A stretch of 64,000 bases of DNA from Gnetum montanum. Its lineage: Eukaryota; Streptophyta; Gnetopsida; Gnetales; Gnetaceae. The stretch's first letter is position 1. Every line of letters begins with the position of its first letter. Under the pieces are notes generated by a model, which was given only the letters and a program-made list of their open reading frames with translations, did not search any database and was not told where the DNA came from. Of the stretch, positions 57,191 to 64,000 are shown piece by piece. The translations under genes and the position numbers were made by a program. The stretch is from contig MNCI01035213.1 in NCBI GenBank assembly GCA_015680685.1, forward strand, positions 82,345-146,344, written 5' to 3'.

Positions 57191-59300
57191 CTTCAATTTT
57201 TCACTTCTTTGTTTTACACATTTTTTTATGCACTTCGTTAATTTTTTCAATTTTTTGTTTTACAACATCATTAGTATGTTTTATCTTTCTTGAATATTTA
57301 TTACTTTATTATATATTTTACTTTATTTTTGTGTGACTTTCCATTATTTTTGCTAATAAAAGTGCTTTATTACCATAGGACATAGTGCAAATGTTGTTGT
57401 TTACTAATGGTGGTTTGTGCTTTATCTTTTGATTGTTAATGTCTGGTTTCAATTTTTTAATGTTGATGTCTAATGAATAAGACATGGTTTATTTTTCATG
57501 AAATAGGCAATGAGTCCACATCATCCACACATCCACAAACTCTATGATTCCATTATTTTGAAAGTTTAAGGTTCCTTTCATTAAATAAAATTTTAATAAA
57601 TTGATGACTTTAGTAGTTTCTTGAATTGATAAATATTTAAAGGTTTGCACATGGTGTGACTTCAAGGGGACTCAATACTCTTTGTACTCTTCTACTTGCT
57701 TGGGTGCTTAAGCATTTTCATTGGCTTCTTACTATTTCATGTCAACCAATAATAGGAAGTCAAATAAAGTCTTTGCATGATGTGGTTCACATCCAATATA
57801 GGAAAAAAAACATGATGAGAATTCAAAGGACACCCCTTAGACAAATAAACTAGCTACAAGAAGTTATTGGACTAGAAAGACATGTTACCCATGCCTAAAT
57901 ATCCCCTCTAACTAAGGTCCTCTCTCACTTCCTACTTCTCTTTTCTTCTCTTTATGGAATGGTAGTTGTTTTGTGGGAGTACTTTGATATCTTAAGTGGG
58001 TGAACCAGTCTTGGAGTAGTGATGCAAAGTCACTGGAAGTGGTTGGTTTTAATCTAGACTAAGGATGGATCTTCTCAAGTCATCTTAAACACAAATTCCA
58101 CAAGGGACTTCTTATGACCTCAATTTGAGATTTCATCCCACCTTCTTAGTCATCCATCTATGCTAATTGTAACTCACCTCATTGCTAGTTTCTATGATAT
58201 GCTCGATGTCTTATTTTGATGTGTTGAAATTCTTGGATAGATTCTTTTGTGTTGGTCTTTAACTTTTCATAATCATTAATCGACTATGGGGTCCATAGAC
58301 TTCTTAGTTGAGGTTATGGAAGAATACAAAGGACATGTGCTTACTATGGGGAGGACCCACTTGCATATCTCTTGGTTTGGATAGTTAAGCCTTTTACCTT
58401 GAACATTACTACAATCATATCTTTCACATATTCCATTGTGCATCTAGCTCTACACTCCTTAAACTTTCATAAAACTTCATTCTATAAATATTTTCTTAGT
58501 TTCCTAAATTTTCTAAACTCTATCACCTTCTTCTACTATTTTCATCAATTCATGAATTTTTGGGCTTCCATTTAACTATAGTTTCACTCAAAAATTCCTT
58601 GTATTTTCAAAGTTTTACCAAAGTCAATGGTGGTTAACAGCTGCATTGACTAGGCCTAATCAACATAGCCAACCTCGTTGATGGGACCCCATCAACTAGG
58701 CTACAGTGATGCAACATAAAAAGTCTATAAATATCACCAAAAAATTTGCAATTTTGTATCATTTACTTCAAAACAAGAGGGGAGTTTTTGCCATTTTTCA
58801 CAACCCAAAACCTTCCAACACCCATAACTTTTCGACCATCTGTCCAAAGTACTTTGTTTTTCATCTTGTAGATATAAGAGGTAAGCTCTTCATCATGAGG
58901 GCTACATACCTTAAGGTTTTTAATGAAAATTTTTATCCCCCAAAGGATTAGTGAATATAATGATAATGAAAACCTTTGATTTTTGAGAGTTTAACCCTTT
59001 CAACAACCTTCAATATGACTATAATCATTTACCAACATCAAAACACAAATAATTTAATAATTAAAATTGATCAAATCATACATAATCATAACTTAGTTAG
59101 ATGTAATGTTCCTAACAAGATAAGGTATCACAAATTGTTTCATGTTACATGATAATTACTAATCCATGGTCATGTTGGGATTACAGATGGCACCTAAACC
59201 GAAACAACCATAGGAAGGAGGACCATCTCAATAAACGAAGAAATGACCCAAAACTAAAAGGGGCCAACAAGAATAAGTTCAGGAATAGGTAGAAGAAACC
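57190..59300 (+). repeat. Unit 2 of the ~2.1 kb tandem duplication
   Basis: See unit 1 for the landmarks. This unit leads into the longer third ORF at 59187. Small open frames inside (57656-57853, 58372-58575, 58706-58951) are not conserved in unit 1 and are probably not genes. Confidence 0.7.
58630..58735 (+). promoter_or_regulatory. Internal promoter of unit 2 with ATCAACTAGGC words
   Basis: TATAAATA at 58726-58733. Upstream: TTGACTAGGCCTAATCAAC, GTTGATGGGA and CCCCATCAACTAGGCTA (58687-58703). The last 17 bases occur exactly in the LTR promoter at 62308-62324. Downstream AAGAG|GTAAGC (58881) and GGGATTACAG|ATGGC (59186/59187) give a leader intron of 306 bases. Confidence 0.6.
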
Positions 59301-62039
59301 CATGCAATGGGACTAATTTGGGAGGAGCCCAAAGTGGAATCAATTAGATAGATTCTTGAAGAAGAGGCTACAATAGAATAATCGTAGTGAGGAGAGGTAG
59401 CAAGGCCCTTACCAAGACTTGAATTCATACTAACAAAAGCCTACCTTGATACAATCAAGCCCTGTGATGTCTAATTCTTAGTTCTCCAAGAATTGAAATT
59501 TAGGTCATTCTTAGAGCATGCTCCAATAGAGGTGAAGACATAGTTACAAACCTCTCCCATGTGACCAATCATCACTTCTAATGGGGAGTGGTACATGGGA
59601 GAGACATACCTCTTCTAGAATAAAAAAAGGGCAGGTTCCATGATGAAGATCAAGGATATTCAAGTGTCCTACTTAGCTGAAGCCATCATGCAGGCTCTTG
59701 GGTTACCTGATTCTGGGACATAACTAGTAGATCTATCTACATAGGCTAATCCTAAGGCCAAAAAGGAGTGGACATAGTGGTGTTACGAGGTTGACCATAA
59801 AGAGTTTAGCATGCTCACACCGATGAAACACTTATACTTCAAGATTGAAGTCTATCACCTTAATTCAATAGTGAGACCTAATAAGGTGACTGCCTTTTCT
59901 GCCAAAGCATGTGCCACTCTAAGTGGAATATTTTTATCAAACCTTTCATAATTAATCTATCTCAAGATAGAAAAGCATTTCAAAGAGAATGAATGTGGAA
60001 GGAAAATCCTCCCTTTTCATGCCTTTTTCAAAAACTTTGCAAAAGGGCAAGGATAATCCCCTATGCCAATGACACAATTACGCATACTCCCATTGCCTCT
60101 TGGCCTAAAATGATGAAGGACAAGATACCTATCATATCTAAGGAAGAGGAGCAGTAACTGCCACCTTTACCACCTACTCAAGAAACAATGCTAGAGGCCT
60201 ATGTAGCCATTAAGCACTTGAACAAAATCCAAGAATAGCTCTTGCATGAGAGGAAGTAGTAAGCAAGAATGAGTGGCAGAGATCCATCTATATATCAACT
60301 TGAAATGAGTCATCTTAATGAAGTGGCTCATATAATTAACTAGATGAAAAGAGGTGGATCAATGTTTTAAGCTCAACAAACACAACTTCCCATGAGATCA
60401 AATCCTAGTGCCTGAGAGGTGACATGTCTCTTTTTCAACACCATTTAGTCCTAGAAATCTCTAAGAATTCCACCTCCATTTTGGTGCACTTGGAGCAGGA
60501 CGAGAGGGTAACTGTATTAGTGATGCAGCACCAAGGGCAGGAGACAGCTATAGAAGTGGTTGCTAACTGAATTTTGGAAGCACTTAATGCATCTAGAATG
60601 TCTATAATAGATGTATCTACACTTCAAGATGTGCAGAAATCCATACAAACTATCAGTAGAAGATTAAGTGTAGCCTAGCATGAAGAATTGCTAGGCCGAC
60701 TGGTGGGGACTGGGCAATTGATTCCGAACACCTTTAATTTTCTAGATAACATTAGTGCAACCCAATTGGAGCTTCCCAAAGTAAAGGGTAAATTCATCAT
60801 CCTAGAAGGGCAACTTAAAATGTCTCAAGCACAAAACCAATGCTTAACAATACAGGTTGTTGAACTACGTGCCCATTTTGCTGATCCCACACTTCTCAAT
60901 CTTGCAATCACCAAAGATGAACCTTTTTAGCAACTTCAAGAATGATTAAAATAAGTTGAAGAGGGAACGGTGATGGAGATCTTTAAATAGTTCATAGCCA
61001 AAGCATAGACTTACTCAATTCAAAAGAACTTAGTTTAGATGTGCCAAGAACATGAAACACTGACCACTATAAAACCATCACCTTTGAAATGTTGATGCAT
61101 GAAAACAATAGATGCAAAAATTCATTCATTAATATTAGGAGTAGCTTGCCATAGTGAACATGAAATTGAGGAAATTTGTAGTAAAGAATCACAATCTATC
61201 TATGGAGGAAGTTTGTGAATTATGCCAGAAATCTACCATTGAAATCACTACCTAGAAAAATGAGGCTCTCAAATTTGAGAGAGTTATAAATTGCCACAAA
61301 GATCAAGTTGGCTTGTAGAAATAAGTGAATGAGAAACATACCCAAGTGGCTAAGGAAAAATTAAATTAGGCCCTCCAACAACTCCAATAAGGAACAAAGG
61401 AATGGCAGCCCATCATTAATGGGATAGATTCCTACAACAAAGTGAAGATCTACCTAAAGGAGTTGTAAATCAAAGAAATAACAAAATATATGGAATTAGC
61501 CAATCTTCAATATGAAAATCTAGAAATGCTGACTACTAGATGGCCATGGTTAGAACTTGAAAAATAGGTGGCTTGCTCGTACTTTTGTATGAAGTTGAGT
61601 TCAAGCACCACAAGGACACCAAGAAAAATCTTAAGATAGCAAATGTTGAACTCAAAGTTCTCAGGGCATGATTTGCTAATCAACAATCAACTATTGAGAA
61701 GCTGGCTAGGAGAATAAATGATTACTATGAGTTGGAGAATGCAATCAGAGTGTTTGACATCAAGTGCAATAATTCATTGTCAATGCTAAGAAGTTATTCT
61801 TAGAAATTCAATGTCTTGGGAATGTGCTCATTCTAGTCCACATTGGTGAAGTTCCATGGATTGTGCATGATCCCATGAGCAAGGAGAAGAAAATGAAAGT
61901 ATTTCTAGATGCTTTCTGCTTCCCACTAGAAGTTGTAGCACAAGTTGAATAGCCATAACAGCCTTAACCACCACATGTACCTAAAGCTAGAGAAGGTTTG
62001 TTAGAGCTTTAGGAGCCTCGACTACCTAGGACTATGTGA
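59187..62039 (+). pseudogene. Athila-type third ORF, copy II (MAPK... coiled-coil protein)
   Basis: ATG at 59187 just after an acceptor. Reads MAPKPKQP, then through many single stops to ARPLPRLEFILTKAYLDTIK, GEWYMGETYLF, KIKDIQVSYLAEAIMQALGL, MLTPMKHLYFKIEVYHLNSI, KACATLSGIFLSNLS. The middle part is Pro-rich (near 60160), then heptad-rich (60688-60930: QLELPKVKGKFIILEGQLKM). The C-terminal block includes RRINDYYELENA (near 61710) and VPWIVHDPMSKEKKMKVFLD (near 61850), conserved in copy I. Nearly every stop is TAG/TAA/TGA at a position explained by CAG, CAA or CGA. Sits where Athila elements have their env-like ORF; no membrane segment or signal peptide seen. Function unknown. Confidence 0.6.
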
Positions 62040-62245
62040 TCTTTTGAAATGGTCTTCATACCATTAGAGGATGTGCTATCTATTTTTTTTATGTTTAATT
62101 TTATTTCATGCACACCACAATTTGTAATTTTGTTGATTCATACACCTAGACACTTAGTTTTGTCATGTTAGTTCTGTTGTGTCATGTGCTAGTCAATAAT
62201 CCCATACCTTCCCAATTTTGTAGAGAACTCAAGGATGAGTTTTCA

Positions 62246-62261
62246 TTTAGTCATGGGGGTA
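62246..62261 (+). other. Polypurine tract before the LTR at 62262
   Basis: TTTAGTCATGGGGGTA, the same as in element E, directly before TGATAAGCC. Confidence 0.7.
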
Positions 62262-63172
62262 TGATAAGCCATAGATTGGTCACATAAAAAAAACCTCATT
62301 AACTAGGCCCCATCAACTAGGCTATGTCAACTAGGCCCTATCGGTGCATTGTTTGATGTGTTGATGTGGCCCTGTCGATGCATGGTCTATTCTTGCCTAT
62401 AAATACATGCCAACATGTCATGTTTAGGCATCATCTTATCATAGTGTAGTGAAGCTCTTGAAATTTTTACATTTAAGGGTTAGAATATTTTGCTGAGTGC
62501 CCATAGTAGGAGTCTCTAACTATACAGATCTTTATTCAAGAACTATTATACCTAAGCACAATAGTGTGTATGGAAATAAAGATGAACTTTCTAATAAACC
62601 TTGTAGAATTCTAGATAGCTTAAATTTTTTTATTCATGCATTTAATATTTTCAATTATTGATTTAAAGTTCTTCAATAATTAAATTAATTAAGTAATTAA
62701 TTGAGGTAAGCTAAATAGTAGTTAAGTAAACACATAATCATGATTGCTTCAAGCATGCATATGACATTTGGTAATCCTAGCAATGCTTAATGCTTGGTAA
62801 CCCAACAATGTTATACGTGTTAAGGATGTGTACAGTAAGTGGGACCAAATACTTATGTTAGGAGTAGTTGAATAGTAGTTAGCCCATTATATTAAAGTAG
62901 GTATTAAATTACTTTATTCTCTATCTTTTTTATTTCAAGCACTAAAACCATAAAATATAAAATGATAAAAATCATGTACCTTAATTACACTTAAATCATA
63001 TCCTTGAGCTTCACAAGTGTAGTTGGGAAGACAATGAATGTCCTCAACGTCCAATTTACTTCCTAAGAGAACTAGTGCACCAAAAAATATAGAGTCCATG
63101 AAATTTAACTAGATCATGCATGAGCGCTTCATGATTCATATGCTTGGGCATAGGGGTACCTCACGCTCATTA
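62262..63172 (+). repeat. Athila-type LTR
   Basis: TGATAAGCC start, ATCAACTAGGC words 62296-62335, TATA box 62398-62405, shared stretch GTGTGTATGGAAATAAAGATG near 62567 as in element E, end GCTCATTA. It has a purine tract on its left and a primer site on its right, so it works as 3' LTR of the left part and 5' LTR of the right part. Confidence 0.75.
62296..62405 (+). promoter_or_regulatory. LTR promoter: ATCAACTAGGC array and TATA box
   Basis: ATTAACTAGGCCCC, ATCAACTAGGCTA, GTCAACTAGGCCCTATC, then GTGTTGATGTGGCCCTGTCG, then TATAAATA at 62398-62405. Three close copies of one word at ~17 bp steps. Confidence 0.65.
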
Positions 63173-63193
63173 GTGTTAAAGTATTTAGGGATG
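63173..63193 (+). other. Decayed Asp-type primer site
   Basis: GTGTTAAAGTATTTAGGGAT follows the LTR end; position and residual TTAGGGA fit the sites in elements F and G. Confidence 0.4.
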
Positions 63194-63319
63194 ATTTTTC
63201 TACATACAAGCTAGATTTTAAATAAGCACTAGACTATTTAGAGTAGGTGTTAAAGATATGTGTAGAGACTAATCTAAAGTACAATTAGCAAAAAATCCAT
63301 CTTATGGTCTAGGATGGGA

Positions 63320-64000
63320 TTGTCTTAGGGCATAAAATTTCATAGAAAGGAAAGAAAGTGGAACTTGACAAATCTCAAGTCATAGAAAATATCACTTAGA
63401 GGCCACAAACCATCAAGGATATTTGATCATTCTTTGGCCACATGGGGTATTACAAGTGGTTCATAGAAAACTTTTTAAAGATTGCAAAACTTCTAGTTGA
63501 ATCAACTAAGAAGGATGCATCCTTTCAGTGGACTAAGTCATGTGAAAAGACCTTTAAAACCTTGAAATAGAAGTTGATTGATTGATGTTTCAAACCATGC
63601 ATTGGGCATAGCACTAACACAACTAGATGATCAAAAGAGACCATACTATATTCATTGCATTAGCAGAAGCATCACTGAAGCACAAATTAACCACACCACA
63701 ACAAAAAAAGGAGCTAATGGTAGTGGTGTATCCACTTGAAAAGTTCAAACATTATGTGCTCAGGTACCCTATCTACATCAACACTGATCACAGTTCCATG
63801 CATTTTCTTATGAACAAACCAATAGTCAACCACCAGGTGATTAGATGGCTCATTTCTTGTAGGAATTTGACATAAAAATAATCAACAAGAAGGGTACAAA
63901 TAATGTTGTAGCTGATCACTTATTGAGACTTAGATGGGACTCACAAGACCATGTAGAATCTTTGTTAGACTAATTCCCTAATGAAAACTTGTTCACTAAG
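63320..64000 (+). pseudogene. Athila-type RT end and RNase H, running off the window
   Basis: RT thumb: GHKIS, KGKKVELDKSQVIENIT, SFFGHMGYYKWFIENFLKIA, KKDASFQWTKSCEKTFKTLK. RNase H: LEKFKHYVLRYPIYINTDHS, MNKPIVNHQVIRWLISC, FDIKIINKKGTNNVVADHLL, ending FPNENLFTK, the NVVADHLSRL and FPDE-LF pattern of Athila elements. Only about 130 bp separate it from the primer site, so gag, protease and the RT palm have been deleted. Stops and frame changes throughout. Confidence 0.85.

Larger units (their letters stand above)
51579..63172 (+). mobile_element. Element G: composite Athila-type element, gag and third ORF, no pol
   Basis: 5' LTR, primer site and gag are followed not by pol but by a duplicated ~2.1 kb upstream region, a third ORF, a purine tract and an LTR at 62262-63172. 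The two LTRs have different upstream words, so G may be a recombinant of two related elements rather than one element. Confidence 0.5.

Overview
The window is plant nuclear DNA from a large, repeat-dominated genome. It is AT-rich, almost every long coding stretch belongs to a decayed Ty3/gypsy LTR retrotransposon, and CpG is very scarce outside two young segments. Ancient nested LTR elements with widely diverged LTR pairs would suit a gymnosperm, but nothing here proves the taxon. I see no intact host gene, tRNA, rRNA or CRISPR. Coordinates were read by eye and many boundaries are good to a few bases only.

Left half (1-35670). The oldest layer is element C, a chromovirus-like element on the minus strand: 5' LTR about 34710-35670, tRNA-Met-type primer site, gag 34690-33451, then protease-RT-RNase H-integrase 13713-11178, and a last piece of integrase at 408-323. 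Three later insertions split it. Element B (13714-33450, minus) sits at its gag/protease junction and is a ~19.7 kb Tat/Ogre-like element with dual RNase H. Element A (409-11177, plus) sits in the integrase, flanked by GTTAC/GATAC; when A is removed the integrase reading frame rejoins. Element D (1-322) is the CpG-rich end of a young element in the same integrase. A and B are relatives. They share protease, GGCC-type subrepeats, a small 3' gene and a purine tract. In both, a long region between protease and RT carries foreign-looking cargo. In A the cargo is a broken fragment of a REF6/ELF6-type histone demethylase (the C2H2 zinc-finger tail), and A has lost RT and integrase. In B the cargo is a multi-exon gene on the opposite strand, preceded by a ~4 kb array of ~190 bp units built around a dyad GGACTAYRYT...TAGTCC motif.

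Right half (35671-64000). This is a stack of Athila-type elements with the Asp-tRNA-type primer site (TTGGCACCGTTGTCGGGGA and decayed forms). Element F (5' LTR 42125-43009) has its gag split by the young element E (43203-50354, minus, exact TSD ATGAT) and again by element G (5' LTR 51579-52441). E keeps gag and protease but no RT/integrase. G keeps gag and no pol, followed by a tandemly duplicated ~2.1 kb region that holds an internal promoter and leader intron for a long coiled-coil third ORF (59187-62039); a second copy of that ORF family is at 37725-40529. An LTR at 62262-63172 is followed by a decayed primer site and an Athila-type RT/RNase H to the window end.

The most interesting recurring theme is regulatory. 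Several unrelated elements carry a family-specific short repeated motif, usually dyad-symmetric, just upstream of the LTR TATA box. In two of them (B and the 62262 LTR element) the same words recur upstream of a second, internal gene. This suggests paired promoters under a shared, element-specific control signal.
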